DNA from: Escallonia rubra | Taxonomy: Eukaryota > Streptophyta > Magnoliopsida > Escalloniales > Escalloniaceae | DNA length: 64,000 nt | Assembly: GCA_033065855.1 (NCBI GenBank) | Contig: JAVXUO010002840.1 | Coordinates: 17,083 to 81,082, forward strand | Direction: 5' to 3' | Shown here: in pieces, positions 1 through 11,035 of the stretch | Position numbering within the stretch: position 1 is the first letter of the stretch | How the letters are laid out: each line of letters begins with the position of its first letter | Made by a program: the position numbers and the translations under genes | The notes under the pieces: generated by a model | What the model saw: only the letters and a program-made list of their open reading frames with translations | What the model was told of the DNA's origin: nothing | Database searches by the model: none

Positions 1-2220
1 ACAACCTTAAAAGACTGGCCTAATAGTCCTTAATAGCGTCATCCTCTTGTTCTTCCGTTTTAAAAATTCTTCTGCCGTATTATATTTCTTTTACATTTCT
101 GAAAAAATTTATGTCACCTGAAAACGATCGAATGTCAAAGCCAACTCCTTCTCAATTGTCAAAGTTCACTCAACATTTTTCATTATTGGTCAGTCTCACT
201 CTATAATCGGTATACCACGCGTGAGGCCCACCTTTTAATGGTCGGTGATGTTTAGATCATTTTTTCTCCAACAATTAGGCCTCTGCATGTTAATTTGCAC
301 CAGAAAACGCGGGACAGTTTAGGAGGTCAAATGCCCTGATAGTATATGCATTCAACGGGGTAGGTGGGTGCATCTGGGGTTGCCTATGACGGCATCAGTG
401 GCAATATTACCCCTGCGATCCACTCTACTATAGCCTGGACGCGGCAACATAGTTCTTGAGATAGCGAACAACTTATAAGGTAGAAAGTAGAAGTTTTTTT
501 TTTTTTTTTTATATAGTATTTATAATATCTATATCTCATATTATCCCACATCTGATGTTATGTATCACATACAACACGTAATTCGTCCTTTCGGAATGGT
601 CGCATTCTAAGCCTCGTGCTTTTTTAGGGCGGTACAAATTCTTTTTGCTTTTAAGGTTTATTTTCAAGTCAACATCCTTTTGGGGTTGGGAATGATGATA
701 CTAGATCTTGTGTGAGGGGCACAATTCAACCACGTCGTGGTTGATTCTATTTCCGTAGGTAGATGACTTCATAGGGGTTAGAGGAACCCTTTGCTTGAGT
801 GCTTTCTCGACATGTTTCCGGGGAAATACTCTATTAGTGAATGTTGCACTTGTTACTTGACCTTTTTCCTCTTTTTTTTTACTCTAAGTAGGTTTACAGG
901 TTCTAATGTCTCCCATATTCCCATATTTCCATAGTCTTCAGTTGGGCTTGGAGGTAAAATTGCTTGGATCCTTCGTCACTCTACTCTGCAAATACAAGAG
1001 CATCATTTGATTATAATGTCATCATATTGGTTTTTATACTTGGGTCTCAAATAATGGGGTCATTTTGGTGGGTTTTTATGACATGTGCAAGTCTAAAAGT
1101 TTGTTCATTTGCAACTTTTGGCGAATTTGTGTAGTCTGTAGACGACTTTGATTATATTATACCATACGACCTCTTTCTGTATTAAGTACCTTAATGGGGA
1201 TTACATAGCAGCTGCTTCTTTGGTGAGGATCTTGCAAATGATCGAGTCTTTTTTTATCATCTAAGCATGGATTATGATGTGTTTGGAGGTTTAAACGGAG
1301 GTAATAAAGTGTTCTTATGATCAGTTTGTGTCTTTGAGACTGGTGTTTTAATGCTTTGAACGATTGTACACACTTTAGAGCTCTAAACTTGGCATGTTGG
1401 AGTAGAAAATCAACTTGATGTAACATACTAGCAAAGAAAGTATGGCTCGTCTTTGTTGTAATAGTTACAAGAAAGAGAACGGAGAAGGGGAAAAGAAAAA
1501 AGAGAGAAAAAGAAAGAAGAGAGATACATCAAGGCGATTCTTCTTGGTGTCTCTTTCATGTCGTCTATGTTTTATATGGCACGCTCTAGTAGTGTAGGAT
1601 GCATCAACGAGTTACCACATGTGCTTGGTTACAGATTTTGATATTTTTTCACGGCAAGATGGTGAGAAGTTTCTTCAAAAATTACTAGTTCCTTACTATG
1701 GCAGGACCGACGCTCGCTCGCTCGACTAGCTGCATCAAGTTCTTCCCCAAGTGGATCGTCTGCTGGCCCATGAGTTTTACTTTCATTGACCCCTGTGTTA
1801 TTCGGCTCTATCATGGCATGTAATGCCTTTGTTGACTTCAATGTTCGTTTTTTTGTTAGAATTTTGTAAGATTTGGAAAGTAGAGAATCATTTGGGTCTC
1901 ATACTCTTGTAACTAATATGCTATAGTGAATTTTACATGAAGTATAAATCAAGGAAAATAGAACACTATCAGGTTCAAAGCTCAAAACTCTGACGGATAA
2001 TCTTTTATAAGTATTCAAATTCAAGTTACTAGATATATTCTACAAAAATCATCGTCTTCTCCAAAGAGTATCGGTCTGCTCAATCTTAGATCAAGCTCAA
2101 AGACTGTATTGACCTCTTAAAGATCTGCAATATCGTTGTCTCTCTCATTCAAATCAAGAGTTTAGATTCGATCAAACCTGTACTTCTCAAATTGAAATTT
2201 TCAGAAGTGTGGAATCAGAC

Positions 2221-2222
<2 letters not shown>
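1..2222. other. Intergenic stretch with no recognised gene
   Basis: AT-rich sequence with short open frames only, none of which I recognise. There is a poly-T run near 494-511 and a purine-rich stretch near 1470-1530. I saw no terminal repeats or conserved protein motifs. It could be old transposon debris, but nothing visible proves that. Confidence 0.5.

Positions 2223-2272
<50 letters not shown>
2223..2272. repeat. (TA)n microsatellite, left flank of element E1
   Basis: About 25 uninterrupted TA units end directly at the GGGAGCTGATCCC terminus of E1. It is probably the insertion target, since E1 has TA repeats on both sides. Confidence 0.95.
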
Positions 2273-2274
<2 letters not shown>

Positions 2275-2870
2275 GAGCTGATCCCTTGACAGCGTAGGCA
2301 AAATAGGATGTCTTGCCAGCGCGATCTGGCAGTCCACGCGCGATCTGTGGACGGTCCAGATCTTTTTTTTTTTTTTTTTTAAGTTCGTCCGCTACATAAT
2401 GTAGCGGACGATTTTTTTGACAAAAATACCCTTGACAGAAAAATAGTGTATGTCCGATACATTATGTAGCGGACATCAATTCTTGGAACAAGCTATGTAC
2501 CAATTTTATTTGTCCGCTACATTATGTAAAAAAAGGGAATTCCTTTTACTTTATGGAAAAGAGAACCCGTATGTCAGATTTGAAAAAAGAAGGACACCCC
2601 TTTTATTTTCTCTCTCTTCCTCATCTCTCGTCCTCCTATCTTCTCCCTCTCCCTTGTACCCATTCTCTCTGTCATATTATGAAGATGGCAGATCTGTTGA
2701 GAGATTCACGTACCGTTGTTCATTAATTTTTTTCTCCAGATTTTGTTCTATTTTGATTGGACTTAGAGATTCACGTATGGTCAGATTTGTGATTTCTCTT
2801 GTGTCGAGGTTTGGGGGCGGCAAAGGGTCACATGGTGGTCGGGGGATGCGGAGGTTCGGATGGTGGTGGT

Positions 2871-3060
2871 GATGGGTTCAGCGGCGGTGGCAGAGTTTTG
2901 GTGGTTGTGGGTGATGGGTTCAGCGGCGGTGGTGGTTGTGGGTGATGGGTTCAGCGGCGGTGGTGGTGGTGATGGGTTCAGCGGCGGTGGTGGTGGTGAT
3001 GGGTTCAGCGGCGGTGGTGGTTGTGGGTGATGGGTTCAGCGGCGGCGGTGGTGGTGATGA
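2871..3060 (+). repeat. GGT-rich minisatellite in the core of E1
   Basis: Six copies of a 27-39-bp unit built on GATGGGTTCAGCGGCGG followed by GGT triplets. Related sequence occurs in the cores of E2 (about 13150-13250, opposite strand) and E3 (about 4840-4900, opposite strand), so it is a shared family module rather than local slippage alone. Confidence 0.85.
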
Positions 3061-3770
3061 ATTGTGTATTGTGCAAGGTTACTGGGTTGCATGGGATTGA
3101 TTGTATCTGATATGTTCTTAAATCCATCCTGCTCATTCATTTGTCTATGTTCCATCCGTTGTTGCATCATGAACCAAAGGTAGATTACCCCAGATTTTTG
3201 TCTCAGACGGTCAGTTTCCCCCTTCATGGTCATATCTCTATCTGGAAATGCACTCCTCTCCTTGGTTGAGTTTCGCAGCTCAGCTCTTGAAAAGGCTCAT
3301 TCCAAAATGCTTATCTTCTGGGCTCAAAGAGTATATTGAATCTGAGTATACTTTTTCGATCTAGATACTGACATGTCTTGCGATTATTGTGTATAATCCT
3401 TCAGCTTGCTTTGGTTGGTATGTGAATGGTGAAACCATGGTCGACTGCATATATTCTGCAGGTGTTCACTTTGAATTCTCACCCGAGCCGAATCCCAAGT
3501 ATTGTGGTTTAAACGGCCATTAGTTGTTTTAGATGGAAGGTTATTCGAGACGACATCACATTTCATGGTTGATCTTATAACCATTCTGTGTTTTCTCCGG
3601 TGATCTCATTTGCCCGTCATTTGCCCGTCATGGCTCGTATGTAAAGGAGATCTGTGATGGGTGGTGTCGTGTGTCGTTCACGGTCATCAGAATACAGAAG
3701 AGAGAGAAACCCATTTGAAAGTGAAATGAAAGTGTTTCTCTCGGCCTGAAATGAATGAAACCCATTTGCA

Positions 3771-3837
3771 GATATGCCATGTTTTATTTTATGTCCGCTA
3801 CATTATGTAGCGGACATAAAATAAAACATGGCATATC
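3771..3837. repeat. 67-bp perfect palindrome inside E1
   Basis: Two 33-bp arms surround one central T at 3804. The inner 25 bp is the family dyad. An 11-bp direct repeat (CCATTTGCAGA) overlaps both borders, at 3762-3772 and 3837-3847. The arms would form a strong cruciform or RNA hairpin. Confidence 0.9.
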
Positions 3838-4241
3838 CATTTGCAGAGTTTTGGTGGTTGTGAGAGAGAGAGAATGTAAGAAAACCCATCCGCTACATAA
3901 TGTAGCGGATGAGAGAAAGGACAGACCAAAAAGTCAGAGCATTAATGAGAGAAAGGGAAGAGAGAGAAAAAAAATGTCAGAAAACTATCCGCTACATAAT
4001 GTAGCGGATGGGCTGTTTTTAAGCTTGTTCCAAGAATTGCTGTCCGCTACATAATGTAGCGGACATACACTATTTTTCTGTCAAGGGTATTTTTGTCAAA
4101 AAAATCGTCCGCTACATTATGTAGCGGACGAACTTAAAAAAATCGTAAAAAAAAGATCTGGACCGTCCACAGATCGCGCGTGGACGGCCAGATCGCGCTG
4201 GCAAGATATCCTATTTTGCCTACGCTGTCAAGGGATCAGCT

Positions 4242-4244
<3 letters not shown>

Positions 4245-4293
<49 letters not shown>
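4245..4293. repeat. (TA)n tract shared by E1 and E3
   Basis: One uninterrupted TA tract of about 24 units lies between the right end of E1 and the left end of E3, so two elements abut the same microsatellite. Confidence 0.95.
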
Positions 4294-4295
<2 letters not shown>

Positions 4296-5355
4296 GAGTC
4301 GATCTCTGTCTACCGGTGGAGAAATAGCTATTTCTCCACCATCCATCTGGCCATCCACGCGTGAGAGTGGACGGTACAGATTGCTTTTTTTTTATTCTAA
4401 CTTTCCTGACCGCCACTCTTTGTAGCGGTTAGGAATTATGCCCAAAATGTCCCTCACGCGCTCCTCACGTTCTTCTCGCACACTTCATAACACAACAATA
4501 TATGTCTGAATGCCACAAAGTGTAGCGGTTAACCGTTACACTTTGTAGCGGTTAAGATGATCTTCTATGTTCTTTTGTCTCTGTTCCTTTGTGTATCCAG
4601 CCAACCACCACCGTGATAGACGGCCACCACCCAGCACACCAGCAACTCACCATGGCCAAACATCAAAGCCAAATAGTGTATTGGATCTAAAAAGGTTCCA
4701 TTAATTAATTGAAAAGATGAAAAAAAAATTGAAGATGAATTGGTAAAAAAACTTTAATAAAAAAAAAAAATGGGATCCCATCACAGTTTAAGCATCGGCC
4801 GAAATTTTCCCAATCAGTCGCAATACCACGGTCACAGTACACCCAGCATCGTCGACCATCAACGCCCACCACTGAACCCATAACCACCCCCCACCGAACC
4901 CAATCACAGCCACGGTACATCCACTTACCTCGTTGTGTTTATCGAAGCCAAACTCACCGAGATCTACACTAGATCTGAGTCAAAACCACCGAGATGATGG
5001 CGGTTTTGGCTCAAATCTCGAATGGACCTCGGTGATGGCGATGTAGACGCCGAGTTTTGTGTTTTTTTTTGTGGTAGGGATGGTGATGTTGGTGGATTTA
5101 GGGTTTATGACTTTGCGGTGGTACGGGTGATGGTGTTGGGGAAGGAGAGGAGCCTGATGAGAAGAGAGAGAAATTGGACCTGCTGAAGATGAGAGAAAGA
5201 GGGGGGGAGAGGGAGACCCGAATGAGTGATGAGAGTGATTGGGGGCATTTTTGGAAAAAAATGTTAACCGCTCCTCTTAGGGGCAGTTAAGCGAGTTACA
5301 AACAAAAAAAAGCAATATGTGCCGTCCACTCTCACACGTGGACGGCCAGATGGAT

Positions 5356-5358
<3 letters not shown>
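4294..5358. mobile_element. E3: diverged relative of E1/E2 between (TA)n tracts
   Basis: About 1,065 bp. The left end begins GGGAGTCGATCTC. The inner part of the left TIR (GTGAGAGTGGACGGTAC) is inverted at the right end near 5310-5345, but the outermost 50 bp or so of the right TIR is missing, so the right end is truncated. Dyad-like motifs with GTAGCGGTTA arms occur near 4405-4432 and 5270-5290. A near-palindrome of CAAAGTGTA type lies near 4516-4546. The core contains a CCACCGAACCCA-rich segment like that of E1 and E2. It has no transposase. Confidence 0.75.

Positions 5359-5388
<30 letters not shown>
5359..5388. repeat. (TA)n microsatellite, right flank of E3
   Basis: About 15 TA units lie directly after the truncated right end of E3 and before the PMD gene region. 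Confidence 0.95.
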
Positions 5389-5392
<4 letters not shown>

Positions 5393-5495
5393 CCAGCATG
5401 TGAACTTATACTTGCACATGCTAGCGTTGTATGTTTGCGAGCGTTTGATAAATGCTTCCAACCTTGCCGTTTTTCCATAATTTCAGTTGCAAAAA

Positions 5496-7765
5496 ATGGA
5501 TTTTAACCCTGGACCAGAAGATCCCTCCGTATTATACGACCAAGCAAACCATATCAGTACGCTCATATGGGATGGTGGAGTAAGATACTTATTTTATCAA
5601 CTTTCTTATTCTTACGAACGTTGTATACCGTTTTCTTTGCTTAAATTGTATTTATTAATTCGTAGGAAAGAGCACTTCTCAACACAGTAGAAGTATCCGA
5701 TAATTTCAAAGCTTGGAAATTGAACAAATACAAGAAAAGATTACTGCGTGTGATTGGATTTGAGATTTTCACGCATGGGCAGATCTTTCAACACCTTGAC
5801 CGACACTTAATATGTGCCCTTGTTGAAAGGTGGAGAAGTGAAATGAATACGTTTCACTTCTTTCTCGGGAAGATGACAATTACCCTAGAAGATGTAGGGT
5901 TCATCTTAGGGTTACCGGTGACGGGGCGGCCGGTAATTGCTCCTCCGTCGGAAGCAACAAATAAGAGAACTGTTAGGGACTTCTTTACTTCGACACCTGA
6001 GGATCAATTTAGCACTAGTGGTATAAAGTTGAAGTGGTCGCTAGATACCTACAAGGTTTTGCCGGAAAACTACACGGATGAGATGCTTGTGCTGTACACA
6101 CAGGCCTTCCTCTTGTGGGTGATGGGGGCAATTTTATTCCCAACGACGTCGAAGAACACGGTCAGCGTGAAATATTTACCGTTGTTGGGTAACCTGCGGG
6201 AGGTTGGGGATTATGCCTGGGGTGCAGCAACTCTTGCGTACCTGTACCGAGCATTGCACAAGGCAACGAGGCCCGACTCCAAAGCTATATGTGCATGTCT
6301 CTCGCTATTGCAGGTATATCATATAAATCTTGATTACGTGTTCGATTTTTTTTTGTTGAATCGACAATAAATTTTGACGATACTTTATATAATTTGTCTT
6401 TGTTCTCAGGTGTGGTCTTATGAACACCTTGCTACCGGCGCATCCAGGCGTAGGGAAGGAACCGATAACGTGTGGCCCCAGTTGTGCGCTTGGGAGTACA
6501 GCCGGAAGGAGAGCCACTACCCAAGGAGAGACGATCCCCATTACAACATTACGTACTATTGGGGGGAGCTCGACTCGCTATCGTTGGACCAGATGCGTTG
6601 GGCGCCGTACAAATGTTTGGCGCGACGGGTGGGAGAGTCGTTATTTTCACGCTCTCCGGGTTACAATGCACACCCCTGATCCACTTCGAGGTCACGGAGT
6701 GGCAACTGCCAGATCGCGCAATGGGCCATTTTGACTACCTGCAGGGGTTGCCAGCCGATGCCCCGAATATGACGGTTAACAGGAACCCACCGGGTGTCAG
6801 ACGATTTGGCAACGCGAACGCCGACGACTTGTGCACACGAGAAATTGAGGTTTGGAATTCCTAGCAGGACACGCTGGCTGCCATTGTGTCGGAGCCTGAC
6901 CTCGTGATCAACATTGAACAGTATCGTGAGTGGTACTACCACATCAACCGGAGGAGAATAGCCCCAGTAAGGTTTGAACGCGGGGGAGAAGTACCACCCT
7001 AAGGGTCAGATCGATGAACGTATGGCATGTGATCTGGTAAGTTGCCCAACAGGTGCTTTTAATTGAATTTTATGATTCTAAGTGTGTGTTTGAAGTTACT
7101 TATTTATTATCTGTTTGGATGTAGGTTAATGCCTCGCTCGCCTTCTTCCAGAAGTTGAGCGAGCGGAAGGATCTAGTGGATGCAATGGGCGAAGAGCTTC
7201 GCCAACAGACTGATGCGTTGACGTTTGGTTGCGGGAATTTTTTGAGCCAAGCATCGGGACACCCTTCGGGCGTCAGCCCGGGAATGGGTTATCCGGGGTG
7301 GCAGCCTCCTTATGTACATGAGGAATACGGTGATCCCTCGGGACAGGCTTCGGGTGTGAGCCAGGGAGTTGGTGGTCCTTCTGTAGCGGGAATGGGTGGT
7401 GATTGGGGACCGCCAAGCACTGTGGGATAGGCTCAAGCGCCGTGGGACGAGTACAGTGCACCCCCGTTCTCTTTGCTTCCGGACTCGGAACCCCTACCCC
7501 TCCCTCAGAGTCAAGTCACGCAAGACTGGGGTTTCAGAAACATCAGTCTCTCTGAGACACTGCCCATTGTCCCGTGGGCGGGACCATCTGGCACCCCCGG
7601 AGGGCAATATCCCCCGATTGACCCGACCGAAGGGTAATATCGCCAGGTTGACCCCCTCTGAAGGAAGGCAATATCCTCTGGTTGACCCCCGAGGACAATA
7701 TCGCAAAGGGAATACATTGAAGCCCCTAAAGTCGCATAAACGCCAACAAATATGAGATCGTTATT
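5496..7765 (+). pseudogene. Plant mobile domain (PMD, MAIN-like) gene, frameshifted
   Basis: Matches the PMD family (MAIN/MAIL1 and proteins annotated as 'serine/threonine phosphatase 7 long form homolog'). Exon 1 (5496-5579) opens with the typical NPGPEDPSVLY start. Exon 2 (5666-6313) carries the PMD core, including a GKMTITLEDVGFILGLPVTG stretch. Exon 3 starts at 6410 with VWSYEHLATG. All three junctions are GT-AG and keep frame. Near 6600-6650 the family-type sequence moves from one frame to another, continuing as FEVTEWQLPDRAMGHFDYLQG (core residues at about 6690-6750), so a frameshift is present. A probable intron at about 7036-7123 leads to a Gly/Pro/Ser-rich tail, followed by more in-frame stops. 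PMD proteins act in transcriptional silencing or as transposon cargo. The transposase downstream favours the transposon copy. Confidence 0.8.
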
Positions 7766-7800
7766 TTAGCGGGGCCTCCCGAGACAAAGCGTCATATAGT

Positions 7801-8480
7801 GTGGATCACCCAAATGGCATGGATTACTGTTGCTCGTGGGCAGAAATGGCCTCGCTGGCTCCGGGGGATTGGTTAGACAACGGTGTCATCTCGACCTACG
7901 TGGAGATTCTGAATCAAAGGCATCGGGAGCGGTTGAACGAGTATCGGCACGTTTTTATGGTGGATGTTTTTTTCATAGTCTCCTAGTATCTGACTGGCGT
8001 GAGTGGGTCGAGCTAAGGGGGAATAGAAAGTTGAGCCAGTGGAGACCGTCCGTTAACTTACGAGCGTATCTTACTAGGGATAGTCCAGTGAGCGCAAGAG
8101 TTGCCGATGTGTTTCTAATCCCATTTTTAAGGGAAAGCCACTGGTACTTGGTTTGCTATGGACCAACACATAAAATCGTATCAGTCATCGACAGTCTACA
8201 CGACGATACCATCATGATGCCTGTGTTGCGGATGTACAAAGCCCAGTTGGATGCTATGGTAATTTTACGATTGTTGTTTAATGGTTATTGTAACTTGCCA
8301 ATTGTAAATGTTAACTCATGTCTTACGCCGTTTTCTATTTCTCGCAAAATCTATTTTGTGCCATGGTCCACTCTATCCGTGATGTAAGAGTACCGGCGCG
8401 GCCAAAGCTCTAATTCTGACTGAAGAAAAGGAGGCCCAAGCAACATAATACTTTGGACTGCCAAAGCTCCATGATGTAAG
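7801..8480 (+). pseudogene. Ulp1-like C48 cysteine protease remnant
   Basis: Resembles the plant Ulp1/SENP protease domains found in transposons. An N-terminal part (LAPGDWLDNGVISTYVEIL, about 7852-7910) is followed by a frame change near 7975. The catalytic-His segment is visible as FLRESHWYLVCYG (about 8128-8160) and the Asp segment as VIDSLHDD (about 8190). A donor-like GT follows at about 8261. The Cys segment (usually DCGVFVM) is not seen. Only its downstream neighbour VHSIRDVRVPARPKL is found, near 8368-8413. The gene therefore lacks the nucleophile region and is broken. It may once have been fused to the PMD gene just upstream, because the gap is under 50 bp. Confidence 0.75.
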
Positions 8481-8611
8481 TGTTGGAGTTTAGGGAGTCT
8501 GTTGCGTCGTCTACTACACAGTGTAGCGGACGTTCATACTATTAAAATTTTTCTAAGTGTTAGAGTTTAGAGATTCTGATGCGCCGCCCGCTACACAATG
8601 TAACTGACATA
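8476..8611. repeat. 78-bp tandem duplication carrying GTAGCGG-type dyads
   Basis: Two diverged copies start with AAGTGTTGGAGTTTAG and AAGTGTTAGAGTTTAG. Each ends in a dyad: 8508-8532 (one arm GTGTAGCGGACG, the other with one change) and about 8587-8610 (CCCGCTACACAATGTAAC, more decayed). These resemble the 25-bp dyads of E1 and E2. They lie between the convergent Ulp1 and transposase remnants. Confidence 0.75.
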
Positions 8612-8788
8612 ACAGAACAAATAAAAAAAGTGAAATTTAGATTTGATGGCTCTCAAAGGATTATTAGAAAAAAACATTACATACAGGCTCTCAAAAGATA
8701 ATTAGAAAAAAAATTACAAAACAATTATTACAAAAGTCAAACATACTTGATGGTTTATGAAAGATTGTTACAAGAAAAAATCATTAGA

Positions 8789-10596
8789 CTAAAGGTCCAC
8801 TGTAGCTTCTTCTTCCTCATCTTTGGCGTCATCTTCTTCCTTGTCTTGGAAACCCCCTGGACTTATCCTCAGTGCCTTGTAATGGTTCCGCTTGTCATGG
8901 TCGGTCATTTTGTTGCACAATGCATACCTTCTCAACTTTTTAGGTTGAGTTGCTTGTTCAATAGAGCTCTTCATCCGCGTAGATCTCTTGCGGCCTTTCG
9001 TTTGCGATATAATTGGATCCAAAGGCCGGATATCATTGTCGTCTTCCTCCCCCGGCTCGTCATCTTCTGATCCCGTTGTAGGCTCAGTGTCATCCACCGC
9101 ATTGCTGACTGAAGCTACTTCCAAAGTCAGTATACGGGTGCTCCGGAAAGGCAATGGTACCGTGCAACCTGTTTGCACCTTTCATCCACCGTGGCAGGAC
9201 ATATTTATCGGTGATTGTCCTGATATTCTTCTGGGTGAAAAATCGTAGAATGTGTCTACACAGGATGCCATGGAACTCAAACTTCTTGCAAACACATGTC
9301 ACCGAGTTCGTCAATGTGTCATGGCTCACCGCATAAATATTGCGCAACTTCTCAAGGACGAGGTCATTCACTAGTGTATAAACCTTGTACTCACGCGTAG
9401 ACTTTTTTGCCACCTTGTTTATACTGTATCGTCCTAATTTTCACATCTTTACTTGGTATAGCATGAAGATCTCCTTCATATAGACTTTGGCACTGTTCAG
9501 CTCCAGCGGGGTCTCAAGCAACCTTCTCCTTTGTTTGTACGTGGTTGTAAAGTTTGCAGCCCTTTCCATCACTCATAACGAGGCAACCGCTTTTTGTGCG
9601 GATGTGACGAAACTCTTCAAATTGGTAGTTGTACCCACGTAACTATCGAACGTGGCATTCATAGATTCTTTCCCGTCATTTTCATGCCTGCAGAAAAATA
9701 CCTCCTCTTGTAAACGCCAATCCATTGCTCTTTGAGCTCGTACAAGTGCTGGAGCCACTCGTGGTTTTACAATGAGTAATCCTCAACAAGCTTTTCTCAC
9801 CTCTCCTTAAATTCCTCAATCGTTAACGAACTTGTTAACGCACTCGTCAAAAGCCTGTTTAAAGTCTGGATACTTTACATACACGTGATGCAGACGTTCA
9901 GGATATTTGTTGCTTATGTGCCAAGTGCACAAGTTATGTCGAGTATCTGGGAAGACGGTAGACATAGCCTTCTTCATTGACAAATCTTGATCGGTGATGA
10001 TAACTTTGGGTTCTTTGTTGTTCATGGCCTCCAGCCACGCCCTAAACAACCATACAAAAGAACCCGAACAGGATGGAGTGATAATGATGATTGACGCCCG
10101 TGAAAGGAGTGAACGACATCGAGTACTTGTTGGTACGGTATGTGGTGTTGAAAGTCACGACATCTCCAAAATTCTTATAAGCTAGCCTCGAACGACCGTC
10201 AACCCAAAAAATTATGCTAACTCGATGCTTGTCGTTAAGTTTATAATCGAAGGTAAACTGTGGGTCCTTCATCTGCATCTGCTTCAATAGGCTCATTGTG
10301 GATTGAGCATCATTAAGGTCATACGCGGCTCGTCTTTGGGTTCAGACCGCTTTACGAATGTCTGTCGTGTCAAAGTTTAAATTTTGAATTTTCCCAGTCT
10401 GTTCAGCAAGAACATTAACTATGTATGTAGGTCCTATTCGCGCATTGATCATTGTGTGAATTAGGCTCCTTGCGATCTTACCCATCTTCTTGTGTTTATG
10501 CATCTGACTCACCTTAGAAGGGGTTACTAACGGGTGATTGTGTGCCAGTTCCAGACTAGTAATAAGCCAATGATTGTGCGGAGAAAGAAGAAGCAC
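8789..10596 (-). pseudogene. FAR1/FRS-like Mutator transposase, broken
   Basis: In minus-strand order, family blocks are recognisable. The end of the FAR1 DNA-binding domain (LELAHNHPLVTPSK) comes first. The MULE transposase core follows, with FWVDGRSRLAYKNFGDVV, VTFNTTYRTNKY and GVNHHYHSILFGF, then KVIITDQDLSMKKAM and GKESMNATFDSYVG. A SWIM zinc finger follows (CVCKKFEFHGILCRHIL, about 9245-9300), and then an ISQTKGRKRSTRMKS tail with a decayed zinc knuckle. The normally catalytic Asp of FDTTYRTN is Asn here (FNTTYRTN). The blocks fall in several frames with stops between them, and the N-terminal WRKY-GCM1-type domain is missing. FAR1 family proteins are domesticated MULE transposases. The PMD/Ulp1 neighbours favour a transposon copy over a host FRS gene. 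Confidence 0.85.
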
Positions 10597-11035
10597 ATTG
10601 CTGAATATAAATTAATATGTCATTCTTTGACTACGTAGAAAATATTTTTTTTTTGTCAAAATTAAAACTTTTATATGTTAGTAAGGTAGTAACGCGTATA
10701 CCATATTATGCAGGGCCATGGCTGTCGTTTCAGGACAACAATTAGAAGATGTAGTGCAGAAGAAATAGAGTCTAGTTGTTTATTTACGCAATTTTTAGTG
10801 TTACTTATTTAAAAGTCTTTAGGTCTGATACGTAAATTAAAATAAAATTCTTTAGGTGCCGTAATGTTGTATCTACTTTTTTACCTTCGATCACATATCG
10901 CCTAAACAAATCTTCTACCACCTTTATAATAAATGAGTCGCATGTGGCGCCGCGGCTTGTAACTATGATGTGTTAATTTGAGTTCTCTTTCCCTGCACAC
11001 TCAACGTAACAGGTGCAGCAAAGACCCTAAAAAAC
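10597..11035 (+). other. BPG2 upstream region
   Basis: AT-rich sequence between the truncated transposase and the BPG2 start codon. It must hold the BPG2 promoter and 5' leader. A TTTATAATAA stretch near 10922-10931 is a possible TATA-like site, but I cannot place the transcription start. Confidence 0.4.

Larger units (their letters stand above)
2273..4244. mobile_element. E1: non-autonomous TIR element inserted in (TA)n
   Basis: A 1,972-bp element bounded by long, near-perfect terminal inverted repeats of about 226 bp (2273-2498 and 4019-4244). The ends read GGGAGCTGATCCC inward and lie directly against (TA)n on both sides. A 25-bp dyad (arm CGTCCGCTACAT, one central base, then its reverse complement) lies at 2386-2410 and 4106-4130, 113-114 bp from each end. 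More copies lie at 2451-2475 (one mismatch), 3792-3816, 3887-3911, 3987-4009 and 4041-4065, with a partial copy near 2511-2529. The core has a GGT-rich minisatellite and no transposase. Rice Micron elements are a known precedent for targeting TA microsatellites. A Mutator-type affiliation is my inference from the long TIRs. Confidence 0.9.
5389..10600. mobile_element. Decayed Mutator-type cluster: PMD + Ulp1 protease + FAR1-like transposase
   Basis: Three transposon-type genes lie together: PMD and Ulp1 on the plus strand, converging on a minus-strand FAR1/MURA-like transposase. Mutator-like elements carrying Ulp1-type proteases (such as Arabidopsis Kaonashi) and PMD genes linked to transposons are known in plants. 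No clear terminal repeats of this large element were found. The transposase lacks its N-terminal DNA-binding region at about 10600, so the right end is probably lost towards the BPG2 promoter. The intergenic space at 8476-8611 has dyads like those of E1 and E2. All three genes are broken. Confidence 0.75.

Noticed and set aside
2450-2872. 140-codon open frame at the left of E1
   Set aside because: It starts inside the terminal repeat and runs through low-complexity sequence. Its composition is not protein-like and E2 does not conserve it.
8988-9248. Plus-strand open frames across 8747-9336
   Set aside because: They are antisense to the FAR1-like transposase tail and SWIM region, which have clear family motifs on the minus strand.
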